NCBI RefSeq assembly: GCF_001808185.1
Contig: NZ_CP017668.1
Coordinates: 3,596,001 to 3,660,000, forward strand
Length of the DNA stretch: 64,000 nt
From: Jeongeupia sp. USM3
Lineage (GTDB): Bacteria > Pseudomonadota > Gammaproteobacteria > Burkholderiales > Chitinibacteraceae
Direction of reading: 5' to 3'
Shown here: in pieces, positions 1 through 7,804 of the stretch
Layout of the letters: the number at the start of each line of letters is the position of its first letter
How positions within the stretch are numbered: the first letter of the stretch is position 1
Program-made: the position numbers and the translations under genes
Notes under the pieces: model-generated
Seen by the model: the letters and a program-made list of their open reading frames with translations, nothing else
Told to the model about the DNA's origin: nothing
The model's database searches: none

Positions 1-351
1 CTGCCAGAAGAACGTTGCCCTGACCTGGTGCTTCTTGAGCACGTCGAGCACGTCCGGCGTCCACGGACTCGGGCCGTCGTCGAAGGTCAGCGCAATCTCC
101 CGCCGGTGCGTCGGCCCTTCGAGCCAGACGAGGCCCGGGTGCCGGTTGGCCTGCTGCGTCATCTTCTCCAGCGCCACCTGTCCCCAGTTGTCGAGAAAGG
201 GCGTGCGGACCGACTGCGTCGTCTTGCGCACGCCGGGGGCGACCGTGCCCGGTGCGGGCGGCGCCGCTGGCCACCATTCGATGACGATCCAGACCGCAGC
301 CGGCACGACGAGTGCAAGCGCGGCGAAAACGAAGCGGGGCGCGGGTTTCAT
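1..351 (-). CDS. Polysaccharide deacetylase (CE4/NodB domain), partial at left edge
   Basis: Only the first 117 residues are inside the window; the gene runs off the left edge. Residues 6-25 form one hydrophobic segment followed by a Pro/Ala linker, which reads as a signal anchor or signal peptide, so the enzyme acts in the periplasm or envelope. Residues 85-117 begin a NodB-type carbohydrate esterase 4 domain, shown by the metal-binding motif TFDDGPS (89-95) and the following RATFFW strand. CE4 enzymes remove acetyl groups from chitooligosaccharides, peptidoglycan or other polysaccharides; the exact substrate cannot be told from this part. It diverges from two sugar ABC permease genes, which suggests a shared sugar-related role. 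ATG at 349-351 is the only reasonable start. Confidence 0.85.
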   Translation of the reverse strand, partial: MKPAPRFVFAALALVVPAAVWIVIEWWPAAPPAPGTVAPGVRKTTQSVRTPFLDNWGQVALEKMTQQANRHPGLVWLEGPTHRREIALTFDDGPSPWTPDVLDVLKKHQVRATFFWQ

Positions 352-383
352 GTCGTCAGTCTCTCTATGTTCATTCGTAAATC

Positions 384-451
384 TTACTTGTTTGCGTGTT
401 TTTTAATTCACGAGTATTACTTGTTGGCAAGTAAGGCAAAGACATTATGTA
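384..451. promoter_or_regulatory. Putative operator/promoter between the deacetylase and the sugar permeases
   Basis: The motif TTACTTGTTTGC (384-395) recurs 33 bp later as TTACTTGTTGGC (417-428). The second copy lies in a perfect inverted repeat, TTACTTG-TTGG-CAAGTAA (417-434). A plausible sigma70 promoter for the permease operon overlaps it: TTGGCA at 424-429 and TATGTA at 446-451, 16 bp apart. A regulator bound here would cover the -35 region. The regulator is not encoded in the window. Confidence 0.45.
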
Positions 452-495
452 GTCGATATGCATAAACTACGTCAACCCACACAAGGAGCATCGCC

Positions 496-1377
496 ATGCC
501 CGGTGTTCATCCCCGTACCGCCTATCTCTTCATCGCGCCGTTCCTTGCGGTATTCGCGGTGTTCACGCTCTGGCCGATGCTGTTCAACCTGTGGCTGGCG
601 TTCCGCGACTACTTTCCGCAAACCGGCAACAGCATGTGGAACGGCTTTGCGCATTTCGTCGAGCTGGCCGACTCGGAGCGCTTCGGTCACGCGCTGAAGA
701 ACTCGCTGATCTTCCTGCTGCTGGTGCCGCCGCTGCAGGTCGGCGCGCTGGCACTGGCGCTGCTGGTGCATGCCCGGCTGCCCGGCATCGGTTTCTTCCG
801 GGCGCTGTACTACCTGCCGGTGGTGATCGCCGTGTCGATCGCCGCGGTCGTCTGGCAGCAGGTGCTGCGCTTCGACGGGCTGTTCAACTGGTTTCTGGAG
901 TCGATCCACCTGATCGGCTTCGGCGAGCAGCCGGACTGGCTCGGCGACCGGCAACTGGCGCTGTATGCGGTGATGGCGTTCTCGTTCTGGAAGAACGTCG
1001 GCTACTACATGGTGCTCTATCTGGCCGGGCTGCAGACGGTACCGCGCGAACCGCTCGAGGCCGCGCAGATCGACGGCGCCGATGCCTGGCAGCGCCTGCG
1101 TCACGTGGTGCTGCCGGCGTTGCAGCCGGTGATCCTGCTGGGCACGCTGCTGTCGACGATCCAGGCGCTCAAGGCGTTTCAGGAAGTGATCGTGCTGACC
1201 GGTGGCGCGGCCGATACCCAGACCGCGCTGGTCTTCGTCTACGGCGTCGCGTTCTTCGGCCACAACTTCGGCCTGGCTGCGACGGCGGGGCTGATCGTGA
1301 CGCTGGTTTGTCTGGCGCTCGCCGCGGTGCAGTTGCGCTTTTTCGGCGAGAACGGCCTGCTGCGCCGCGGAGGATGA
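496..1377 (+). CDS. Sugar ABC transporter permease, MalF/UgpA type
   Basis: This 293-residue inner-membrane permease belongs to the CUT1 (carbohydrate uptake transporter 1) branch of binding-protein-dependent transporters. About six hydrophobic segments are visible, and the cytoplasmic EAA loop that docks with the ATPase is at about 188-205 (EPLEAAQIDGADAW). The start at 496 is supported by AGGAG at 484-488. It overlaps the next permease by a few bases, so the two should be translated together as the MalF-like and MalG-like halves of one importer. No binding protein or ATPase gene is next to them; CUT1 systems often share an ATPase encoded elsewhere. The substrate is unknown, but the divergent CE4 deacetylase makes an oligosaccharide such as chitooligosaccharide a reasonable guess. 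Confidence 0.88.
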   Translation: MPGVHPRTAYLFIAPFLAVFAVFTLWPMLFNLWLAFRDYFPQTGNSMWNGFAHFVELADSERFGHALKNSLIFLLLVPPLQVGALALALLVHARLPGIGFFRALYYLPVVIAVSIAAVVWQQVLRFDGLFNWFLESIHLIGFGEQPDWLGDRQLALYAVMAFSFWKNVGYYMVLYLAGLQTVPREPLEAAQIDGADAWQRLRHVVLPALQPVILLGTLLSTIQALKAFQEVIVLTGGAADTQTALVFVYGVAFFGHNFGLAATAGLIVTLVCLALAAVQLRFFGENGLLRRGG

Positions 1378-1379
1378 CC

Positions 1380-2285
1380 ATGAACCGGGAACTCGTCCTG
1401 ACCTTGCCGCTGGTGTCGCCCCACACGTATCTGCTGCGCCGTCAGGCGCGCGACGCCGTGCTGGCGCTGCCGCGCTACGCGGCCCTGCTGCTGTTCGGTG
1501 CGTTCACGGTGTTTCCGTTCTGGTGGGCGGCGGCGGTGGCGCTGTCCGGCGACGGCTCGCAGATCTGGACGTTCCCGGCGGCCTTCCTGCCCCACGATCC
1601 GGGCTGGCGATGGTTCGGTCGGGTCTTCCACGAAATGCCGTTCTGGCGCTACTTCGCCAACTCGCTGCTGATCGCAACCGCGACGACGGCGCTGGTCCTG
1701 CTGCTGACGATCCCCTGCGCCTACGCGCTGTCGCGGATGGCATTCCGCGGCCGGCAGGCGCTGTTCATGCTGCTGCTGGCGACGCTGATGGTGCCGGCCG
1801 AGGTGGCGATCGTGCCCAACTTCATTACCTGCTCGCGACTCGGGCTGCTCGACAGCTACGCCGGGGTGGTGCTGCCCAACGTGGCCGGTGCGTTCGGCGT
1901 GTTCCTGATGCGCCAGGCGTTCCAGGACACGCCGGCCGAAGTGCTCGATGCGGCGCGCGTCGACGGTGCCGGAGAGTTCGGCGTGATGTGGCGAGTGGCC
2001 GTGCCGATGGCGAAGCCGATGATCGCGACGCTGGCGGTGTTCACCTTCGTCGCGGCGTGGAACGACTATCTGTGGCCGGCGGTAGTGCTGAAGGAGCGGC
2101 TGAACATGCCGCTCGCCGTCGGCATCTTCAACGACCTGACCGGGCCGTTCGCGGTGTCGACCAATCTGGTGATGGCTGCGATCGTGCTGTCGGTGATCCC
2201 GGTCGTCGGCGCGTTCGCGCTGACGCAGCGCGTGTTCCTCGGCGGTGGCGGGCTGGTCCGGCCTAGGCCTTCTTGCAGCCGGTGA
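1380..2285 (+). CDS. Sugar ABC transporter permease, MalG/UgpE type
   Basis: This 301-residue permease is the MalG-like partner of the upstream gene. It shows about six membrane segments and an EAA loop near 200-215 (EVLDAARVDGAGEF), followed by the typical C-terminal hydrophobic helices. Two in-frame ATGs exist: one at 1374 in an ATGA overlap with the upstream stop, and one at 1380. I prefer 1380 because CGGAGG (1368-1373) then sits 6 bp upstream. The last residues (about 14) are Arg/Pro/Ser-rich and overlap the 3' end of the convergent GST-like gene by 23 bp, so this tail may be a read-through extension of an ancestral end. Together the two permeases form the membrane core of an importer whose ATPase and binding protein are not in the window. 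Confidence 0.85.
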   Translation: MNRELVLTLPLVSPHTYLLRRQARDAVLALPRYAALLLFGAFTVFPFWWAAAVALSGDGSQIWTFPAAFLPHDPGWRWFGRVFHEMPFWRYFANSLLIATATTALVLLLTIPCAYALSRMAFRGRQALFMLLLATLMVPAEVAIVPNFITCSRLGLLDSYAGVVLPNVAGAFGVFLMRQAFQDTPAEVLDAARVDGAGEFGVMWRVAVPMAKPMIATLAVFTFVAAWNDYLWPAVVLKERLNMPLAVGIFNDLTGPFAVSTNLVMAAIVLSVIPVVGAFALTQRVFLGGGGLVRPRPSCSR

Positions 2286-2982
2286 AGTCCGGGTAGAAGC
2301 GCTCCATCATCCGTTCGACATAGGCGACCAGCGGCTTGTGCTGCTCGGTATAGCGCCGCAGCGGCGATTCGAAGCGCGGGCACAAGGTGCCGAGCAGGAA
2401 GGCGAACACCGTCGCGTCGGTGCCGCAGATCGTGTCGCCAAGCAGATAGGGCTTGTCGCCGAGCAGCTCGGCCACCGCGTCGATGTCGCGGCGGGCGAGT
2501 TCGAACTGCTCGTCGGGCGTGTGCCGGCCCATGCCCTGGCCGTAGAGGTCGCGGCTGACACGGCGGCGGATCATCGCCTTGAAACCGGCGCGCATCGGCG
2601 CGGGTACGTTGCGGAAGAACTCGGCCGGGCCGCGCTCGAAGTTCGCGTCGTCTTCCCAGCGCAGCGCCTGCACGGCGAAGTACAGGTGATCCTCGAGCAT
2701 TTTCTCGACCGCCCACGCCAGCGCCCGCTGCGCCGGGCCGTAGCCTTCATCGAAATCGAGGCCGTAGCGGTCTTCGAGGTGGGCGCGGATGAAGGTCGAG
2801 TCGGTGACCTTGTGGCCGTCGTCGTCGATGTGCGGCAGCTTGCCCTTGGGGGCGCTGAAGGTGCTGCCGCTCTGGATCCGGTAGGGCAGGCCGGACAGCT
2901 TGAGCAGCACGTCGGTCTTGGTGACGAAGGGGCTCGGGTCGGGCAGCCCCATGCCGGGGCCGAAGGTGAACAGCGTAATCAT
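2263..2982 (-). CDS. Glutathione S-transferase family protein (FAX/metaxin-like)
   Basis: This 239-residue cytosolic protein has a thioredoxin-like N-terminal half (to about residue 75) and an all-helical C-terminal half (about 90-235). In the N-terminal half, the segment GKLPHIDDDG and the following helix match the cis-Pro region of GST domains. The opening TLFTFGPGMGLPDPSPF and the C-terminal helix order resemble the failed-axon-connections/metaxin type of GST rather than the classical detoxifying classes. Substrate and need for glutathione are unknown. It converges on the upstream permease gene, overlapping by 23 bp, and shows no operon partner. Confidence 0.75.
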   Translation of the reverse strand: MITLFTFGPGMGLPDPSPFVTKTDVLLKLSGLPYRIQSGSTFSAPKGKLPHIDDDGHKVTDSTFIRAHLEDRYGLDFDEGYGPAQRALAWAVEKMLEDHLYFAVQALRWEDDANFERGPAEFFRNVPAPMRAGFKAMIRRRVSRDLYGQGMGRHTPDEQFELARRDIDAVAELLGDKPYLLGDTICGTDATVFAFLLGTLCPRFESPLRRYTEQHKPLVAYVERMMERFYPDFTGCKKA

Positions 2983-3080
2983 TGGCTATGCAGGTGCGAT
3001 GAACGGGTGTCGGCTCCAAGTGTAAGCGGTTCTGCGTTGCAACGGGGTGTCCGATGTCAAAGTCGATCGCTTGGACGGAT

Positions 3081-3686
3081 TCAGCTCCGCAGCAGCATCA
3101 CCGCCAGGGCGAGCATGATCGCGGCAGTGAGCCCGTCGAGCAGGCGCCAGACGATGGGCTTTGCCAGCCAGCGTGCGAGCGCTGTGGCTGCCATCGCCAG
3201 CCCGAAGAACCACAGCAGCGATGCGGAAATTGCGCCAAGGCCGAACGCGACGCGCCCGATGCCGTCGTAGCGGCCGCCGACGCTGCCGAGCAGCAGCACC
3301 GTGTCGAGGTAGACGTGCGGGTTGAGCAGGCTGAAGCCGAATGCGGTCGCCAGCGCCTGGCGCCGGCTGATCGCTGCGTCGTGCTGCGCTGCAGCCAGTG
3401 CGGCGGGCTTGAAGGCGGCGCGCAGCGCGCCGAACGCATACCAGAGCAGGTAGGCGGCGCCGCCCCAGCGTGCCGCGGTCAGCAGCGTCGGTGATGCGGC
3501 GAGCAGCGTGCCCATGCCGGCGAGGCCGAGCGAGATCAGCGCGATGTCGCACAGCGCGCAGACCGCGGCGGTCAGCAGCGCGTGCCGGCGCAGCAGGCCC
3601 ATGCGCAGCACATGGGCGTTCTGCGCGCCGATGGCCATGATCAGGCTGCCGCCGAGCGCCATGCCTTGCCAGTAAGTCGGGTACAT
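3081..3686 (-). CDS. argO: ArgO-type amino acid (arginine/lysine) exporter, LysE family
   Basis: This 201-residue inner-membrane protein has about six hydrophobic segments and the LysE-superfamily signatures GAQNAHVLRMGL near the N-terminus and NPHVYLDTVLLLG near residue 112. The latter is typical of the ArgO subgroup, which exports arginine and, in some species, lysine or toxic analogues such as canavanine. The ORF can extend to 3734, but ATG at 3684-3686 gives the family length and N-terminus, so I use that start. The gene diverges from an ArgP/LysG-type LysR regulator across 104 bp, the standard exporter-regulator arrangement, so transcription is expected to respond to basic amino acids through that neighbour. 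Confidence 0.85.
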   Translation of the reverse strand: MYPTYWQGMALGGSLIMAIGAQNAHVLRMGLLRRHALLTAAVCALCDIALISLGLAGMGTLLAASPTLLTAARWGGAAYLLWYAFGALRAAFKPAALAAAQHDAAISRRQALATAFGFSLLNPHVYLDTVLLLGSVGGRYDGIGRVAFGLGAISASLLWFFGLAMAATALARWLAKPIVWRLLDGLTAAIMLALAVMLLRS

Positions 3687-3734
3687 CGTTGCGGGCTCCG
3701 CGTTGTTCACATGCCGTGCACGATAAAATCGCAC

Positions 3735-3790
3735 CCGCCGGCTGGCGATGCAAATTAATATATTTCCATAAGCATTAGAAATTTTTATAT
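3735..3790. promoter_or_regulatory. AT-rich argO-argP intergenic control region
   Basis: Between the divergent exporter and regulator, positions about 3748-3788 are strikingly AT-rich against the GC-rich surroundings and contain the near-palindrome AAATTAATATATTT. LysR-type regulators usually bind such sites between the paired genes, so this is the probable ArgP binding and promoter region. The exact operator cannot be fixed by eye. Confidence 0.4.
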
Positions 3791-4684
3791 ATGTTCGACG
3801 GCAAACTCACCGAAGCCTTCCTGGCCGTCGTGCGCGAAGGCAGTTTCGATCGCGCGGCGGCAGCGTTGCACCTGACGCAGTCGGCCGTCTCGCAGCGGGT
3901 GCGGGCGCTCGAGTCGCGCTTCGGCCAGACCCTGCTCACGCGCGGGCGGCCTTGCGTGCCGACGGGCGCCGGCCAGACGCTGCTGCGCTACCTCGACCGG
4001 ATTCGCCTGCTCGAGGAGGAGGCATTGCGCACGCTCGCCGGCCCCGGCGAAGGGCCGTCGCGGCTGGCGCTGGCGGTGAACGCCGACAGCCTGCACGCCT
4101 GGCTGCCCAAGGTGCTGGCCGAGACGCTGGCCGGCTCGCCGTTCACGGTCGAGCTGCAGGTCGACAACGAGGATTACACGCACCAGTTGCTCGCGCGCGG
4201 CGAGGTGCTGGCCTGCGTATCGGCGCGGTTCGAGCCGATGCGCGGCTGTGTCGCCGAGCCGCTCGGTGCGCTGCGCTACATCTGTGCCGCAACGCCGCGC
4301 TTTGCCGCCCGCCACTTTGCCGGCGGCGTGAGCCGTACGGCACTGCTGCGCGCGCCGGGGCTGCTGTACAACCGCAAGGACGCGATGCTGGGCGCCTACC
4401 TGTCGCGGCATTTCGGCATCAGCGAGGGACACTATCCGGCACACCTGATGCCGTCGTCGCAGGCCTTTGTCGATTTCGCGCTGCTCGACGTCGGCTACGT
4501 GCTGGTGCCGGAACTGGCGGTGGCGCCGCAGCTGGCCAGCGGCGCGCTGATCGACCTGCTGCCGGCGAAGCCGCACGATGTGCCGCTGTTCTGGCATGCG
4601 TGGCAGATCCAGGCGCCGATGGTCGACGTGCTGTTCCGGCGTATCGTCACCGCGGCAACGGCGGTGCTGCGGCAGCCGGACTGA
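3791..4684 (+). CDS. argP: LysR-family regulator ArgP/LysG type
   Basis: This 297-residue regulator has an N-terminal winged helix-turn-helix (about 4-62, with AAAALHLTQSAVSQRVRALE) and a periplasmic-binding-protein-like effector domain (about 90-290). Its divergence from the LysE/ArgO exporter is the classic context of ArgP/LysG regulators. These sense intracellular arginine or lysine and switch on export when the amino acid is in excess. The start ATG at 3791 is the first in frame and keeps the usual short N-terminal tail before the HTH. It is likely autoregulated from the AT-rich shared intergenic region. Confidence 0.85.
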   Translation: MFDGKLTEAFLAVVREGSFDRAAAALHLTQSAVSQRVRALESRFGQTLLTRGRPCVPTGAGQTLLRYLDRIRLLEEEALRTLAGPGEGPSRLALAVNADSLHAWLPKVLAETLAGSPFTVELQVDNEDYTHQLLARGEVLACVSARFEPMRGCVAEPLGALRYICAATPRFAARHFAGGVSRTALLRAPGLLYNRKDAMLGAYLSRHFGISEGHYPAHLMPSSQAFVDFALLDVGYVLVPELAVAPQLASGALIDLLPAKPHDVPLFWHAWQIQAPMVDVLFRRIVTAATAVLRQPD

Positions 4685-4693
4685 ACAGCCGTC

Positions 4694-5529
4694 CTAGTTG
4701 CTCCAGCGCGTCCGTTCGTTGACGAAGCGGTAATAGCGGACCAGCGTGATCCGGCCGTTTCGGTCGAGTAGCGGCTTGGGTACCGGACCGAACGGTGCGG
4801 CGTAGCGGATGATCGTCAGCGTTTCGGCGTCGAGGCGCGGATCGCCCGACGTTTCCTCGACGCCGGCATCAAAGATCGTGCCGTCGGCGTTCAGGACCAG
4901 CCGGAAGCGCAGCAGGCCCTGCAGCGGCTGGCCCTTTTCGTCGCGCGGGTAGTTCATCGTGCCGATGCGTTCGACCTTGCTGCGGATCTGCGCCTCCCAC
5001 AGGCCGAACATCGCCCGCGTGTCGGGGCGCTGCTGCGCGCGGGTGGCGCTGTCTTCCTCGGCATCGCCGCCCTCCTTGGGCAGGTCGGCATAACGCAGCA
5101 CCAGCTTGCCCTGCTTGCCGTCCGGCCGGACGCCGATCGCGTCGGCCAGCCCCTTGATTTCGACCTCGCTGCCCGGCGCTGCCGCGGATTGCGCCGGCGC
5201 CGCCGGGGCGCTGGCCGCAGCCTGCTTGCGGCGAGCCGGCGGCTGGGCGGCCGTTTGCGGCACCGCATGGGTCGAACGGGCGCGGACCTGGACCTTTTCC
5301 CTGGGCTGCGGCCTGGCCGGCTCGAGCGCGACGCTGGGATCGGCGGGCGTGGACGGGGGGCGCTGCGCTCCAGCCGCATCTGCAGCGGCGGGCTGCCGGC
5401 CGAGACGCTGGCGGATTTCTGCAGCGGTTTGAGCAGCAGCAGCGACAGGTGGGCCGCGAGCGAAACGGCCAGCGCGAGCCAGAGCCAGCGTGGCGCGCGG
5501 GGCGCATCGGGCATCGGGTCGGAGAGCAT
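4694..5529 (-). pseudogene. TonB-like energy transducer, frameshifted at a C6 run
   Basis: The first frame starts at ATG 5527-5529 and encodes a short cytoplasmic tail and one membrane helix (WLWLALAVSLAAHLSLLLL), as in TonB N-termini. A second frame, open from near 5360 to 4694, encodes a Pro/Ala/Arg-rich linker and a C-terminal TonB-like domain (about the last 90 residues, with RDEKGQPLQGLLRFRLVLN). The two halves join in one reading frame if a single C is added to the run of six C at 5355-5360 (minus-strand sense). As written, the protein stops being coherent after about 55 residues. This may be a sequencing error, a recent mutation, or a slippage-prone tract. If intact, it would power TonB-dependent receptors such as the one at 20.4 kb. 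Confidence 0.7.
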
Positions 5530-5681
5530 TATCGGGGTGTGCAAAGGGGGCTGCAAAGGCGTGACGTTAGCATGGTTGGCGATGGCTTTGAACGATGTTC
5601 GGGAACCGGCACGGGCCAGCGGGGTCTTCCAAAAGGACGGACCAGGCCCTGTCGCTTGGACCGGAGACCAGGAGATGGCTC

Positions 5682-5888
5682 ATGAATATGAAATCCCGCG
5701 TCGCTGTCATGTCGCTCTCCGGCTTTCTGGTGGTCGGCATGGCCAATGCCGCCGGCGAAATCACCACGGCCAAGATCAGCGATATTGAAAACCAGATTCG
5801 CCAGGCGCGCGAGCAACAAAATGACAATGTCCGCTCCGTTGCCGATGGCATGGTGCCGCGCAACGCGCGTCAGGAACCGGTGGCGTGA
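5682..5888 (+). CDS. Small exported protein of unknown function (68 aa)
   Basis: I do not recognise this protein. ATG at 5682 is preceded by AGGAGA at 5670-5675. The first 23 residues form a clear Sec signal peptide (positively charged start, hydrophobic core, cleavage likely after MANA). The mature part is only about 45 residues, hydrophilic and Gln/Arg/Asn-rich, and probably one amphipathic helix (SDIENQIRQAREQQND). It has no cysteine and no membrane segment. It diverges from the broken TonB-like gene and is followed by a gene remnant, so the context gives no functional clue. Confidence 0.55.
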   Translation: MNMKSRVAVMSLSGFLVVGMANAAGEITTAKISDIENQIRQAREQQNDNVRSVADGMVPRNARQEPVA

Positions 5889-5956
5889 CCCGCCTCCGGG
5901 CCGGCGAGGCAGGGAACCGGCGGGCCGGATAAGACCGGGCGTCTGCCCGTCCCGGG

Positions 5957-6151
5957 GTAGCGTCTGAGCTTGACATCCAACCCGAACAGGCGATCGCGGC
6001 CCGCAAGGCCATCTTCGCCAATGCCGTGAAGGGCAAGCGCTGGGTCGGCGGCGCACGCCTGCCTTTCCCGGGCATCGGCCACGTCCGCGCCGACGGCAAC
6101 GCCTATGCGTGGGTGCCGGTCGAGTACGAGCCGATCCGCAGGGATCGCTGA
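5957..6151 (+). pseudogene. C-terminal remnant of an MBL-fold metallohydrolase
   Basis: This reading frame has strongly coding-like codon use but no start codon at its 5' end; the frame is closed upstream by a stop at 5930-5932. It ends at TGA 6149-6151. The last 55 residues (…LPFPGIGHVRADG…, then WVPVEYEP) resemble the C-terminal end of metallo-beta-lactamase-fold hydrolases, where an ARKAIF-type helix precedes an H/L-PFPG-G-V strand. The catalytic HxHxDH part is absent. I read it as the 3' stump of a deleted gene. Identification is by recall of the family's C-terminus and is only moderately sure. Confidence 0.5.
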
Positions 6152-6166
6152 ACCGCCGGCAGCAGG

Positions 6167-6373
6167 CTATTTCAGCCGGTTCCAGACCGCGACCGCTTCC
6201 TTGCGGGTCGGCTGCGGCGAGCAGATCACGTTGCAGTTGCCGTTGGCGCCGAACTTGGCGCATTGCACCCAGACGCGATTGGCCCCGGCCTTGCGGACGT
6301 CGGGCGGCGCGCCGCACTTCGGGCAGGCTTGGGGGCCGGGTTGGATCGGGGCGGCTGGCTTGGCGTCGGTCAT
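6167..6373 (-). CDS. Small zinc-ribbon protein, Lar-like
   Basis: This 68-residue protein starts at ATG 6371-6373; the longer upstream extension is a shadow of the neighbouring gene. It has CPKC at about 18-21 and further cysteines at about 39, 47 and 51, then ends in TRKEAVAVWNRL. This order (CPxC, a C-x-x region, then an E-A-x-x-x-WN helix) resembles the Lar/restriction-alleviation zinc-ribbon family, usually found in phages and also scattered in chromosomes. It lies 22 bp after the YkgJ-type gene on the same strand and probably shares its transcript. Function is unknown. Confidence 0.55.
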   Translation of the reverse strand: MTDAKPAAPIQPGPQACPKCGAPPDVRKAGANRVWVQCAKFGANGNCNVICSPQPTRKEAVAVWNRLK

Positions 6374-6395
6374 GGGCAGGGCTCGGAGCGAGGGG

Positions 6396-6800
6396 TCACT
6401 TGTTGCGGTAAGCGCAGAAGCCCGGGCGCGGGCCGATCTTCGGATGGTTGCGACAGGTGTTGGGCCGCAGCTCGTAGATCGTGCACAGCCGGGTGTCGGC
6501 GTCGAGGTAGCTGCAATCGCCGCTGGCACGCTGCGCCAGTGTGTAGACGCTCGACTTGAAGTTGAAGTGCTGGACCACGCCGGCTTTCTGCAGCCGCTTG
6601 GCGATCTGCTTGGGCTGCTCGTGCTCGGCCTCGAACGCGTCGACGACGCCCATCCGTACCAGATCGGGCAGCTTCACTTCGACCGGCATCGTACAGCAGC
6701 CGGACTTGCAGTCGAGGCACATGCCGTTGCGGTAGCGCGCCCAGGTGTCGAGATTCTCGAGCGTGGAAACGTGGATCAGTTTTTTGTACGGTGCGGGCAT
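6396..6800 (-). CDS. YkgJ-family cysteine-cluster protein
   Basis: This 134-residue protein belongs to the YkgJ/CxxCxxCC family of putative zinc- or iron-chelating proteins. The metal-ligand cluster is CLDCKSGCC at about 28-36, with further cysteines in GDCSYL, LCTIYE and NTCRNHP in the second half, matching the family pattern. Length and start (ATG 6798-6800) agree with homologues. The biochemical role of the family is not established. The following small zinc-ribbon gene is likely co-transcribed. Confidence 0.8.
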   Translation of the reverse strand: MPAPYKKLIHVSTLENLDTWARYRNGMCLDCKSGCCTMPVEVKLPDLVRMGVVDAFEAEHEQPKQIAKRLQKAGVVQHFNFKSSVYTLAQRASGDCSYLDADTRLCTIYELRPNTCRNHPKIGPRPGFCAYRNK

Positions 6801-6891
6801 GGCTGGCAGGACGGACGTGAAGCGGGGCGATTATACGCCGCTGGCCGGATACGCGCGTTCCGGCTGGCTGAGTGGCAACCGCGCCGGCTGT

Positions 6892-6925
6892 CTTGCGTCC
6901 GGCCGATTCGGCGCCGGGACGCAAG
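6892..6925 (-). terminator. Hairpin downstream of the EI24-like gene
   Basis: CTTGCGTCCGGC and GCCGGGACGCAAG form a long stem with one bulged base about 25 bp past the stop of the EI24-like gene. No clear U-tract follows on the minus strand, so termination is probable rather than certain. Confidence 0.35.
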
Positions 6926-6947
6926 AAGGGATCGCCGAGCGGGGAGG

Positions 6948-7736
6948 TTATCGGTCCTCGTACTGCCGTTCCAGCCAGCGAAAGCCGAGGTGGCAGGTCG
7001 TGGCGCCCAACACACCCGGCATCAGCAGCCCTACAAAGGGAATCAGCGCCAATCCGGCCAGCAGCAACCCGGCCAGCAGCATCTGCCCGCGCTGCTGGCG
7101 TATGAAAGTGCGTTGCTGCTCGGCGCTGGCCACGCCATCGAAGGCGTCGTTGATCAGCCCGCGCACGTTCAGGTAGGCGTTGAGCAAAACCAGCAGTGCT
7201 GCACCGATCAGCGGAATGCACAGGCACAGCAGGGTGCCGGCGATCAGCGTGGACAGGTTGCCGAGCAGATCACGCACATCGGCGCGCCACGGGCGCTGCA
7301 CGAGTCCCTGCAGGCTGGGATAACGCCGCAGCACGACGGACTGCACCTGGCCCATCAACACCATTTCCAGAATGACCCGTGCGACCAGCAGCGTGGCAAG
7401 CACGAAGCTGATCAGGCCCAAGACGTACTGGACCACGGTGATCAGGCCGGCGGCGGTTTTGCCAATGAGGCTCGCCGGCTCCGGCTCCCAGCCGAACCAG
7501 TGCGGCACGCCCAGCACCAGAAAGCGCGATGCGGTGTCGAGCGCGCTGGTGATCGGTGTCCACGCCAGCGCGTAGAGGATTGCCAGTACCAGCAGTGTTC
7601 CCAGCCAGACGCCGAGCGACACCGCCAGCAGGCGCGGGCGCAGGCTGTCGCGCAGAGCCAGTCCGACGCAATGGATGGCTTCGCCGGGTGTAAGCAGCGG
7701 AGCCGATTTTTCCGGGGAGGGGGGCGATTCGGACAT
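6948..7736 (-). CDS. EI24/CysZ-domain inner-membrane protein
   Basis: This 262-residue protein starts at ATG 7734-7736, which has AGGAG a few bases upstream; the longer ORF adds an unlikely Arg-rich tail. After a soluble 35-residue start it shows four to five long hydrophobic stretches with amphipathic segments between them. This is the pattern of the EI24 family, which includes the CysZ sulfate permease. The conserved region around LIPFVGLLMPGVLGATTCHL and the final FRWLERQ fit the family. Sulfate uptake is possible but not shown: no cysteine-synthesis gene is nearby. It is a single-gene unit with a hairpin downstream. Confidence 0.7.
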   Translation of the reverse strand: MSESPPSPEKSAPLLTPGEAIHCVGLALRDSLRPRLLAVSLGVWLGTLLVLAILYALAWTPITSALDTASRFLVLGVPHWFGWEPEPASLIGKTAAGLITVVQYVLGLISFVLATLLVARVILEMVLMGQVQSVVLRRYPSLQGLVQRPWRADVRDLLGNLSTLIAGTLLCLCIPLIGAALLVLLNAYLNVRGLINDAFDGVASAEQQRTFIRQQRGQMLLAGLLLAGLALIPFVGLLMPGVLGATTCHLGFRWLERQYEDR

Positions 7737-7804
7737 GGGGCTCCTGGGTACCGATGAAAAGGGCGAACAGGCCGGCAGTCTGCGAGCGTCAGATCGTACG
7801 ACGA

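Noticed and set aside
472..1263. Long minus-strand and shifted-frame ORFs opposite the permeases, such as 472-1263 and 591-1370.
   Set aside because: Their peptides are Arg/Gln/Ala-rich with no family motif, the usual sign of shadow frames in GC-rich DNA; the permease frames carry the EAA loops.
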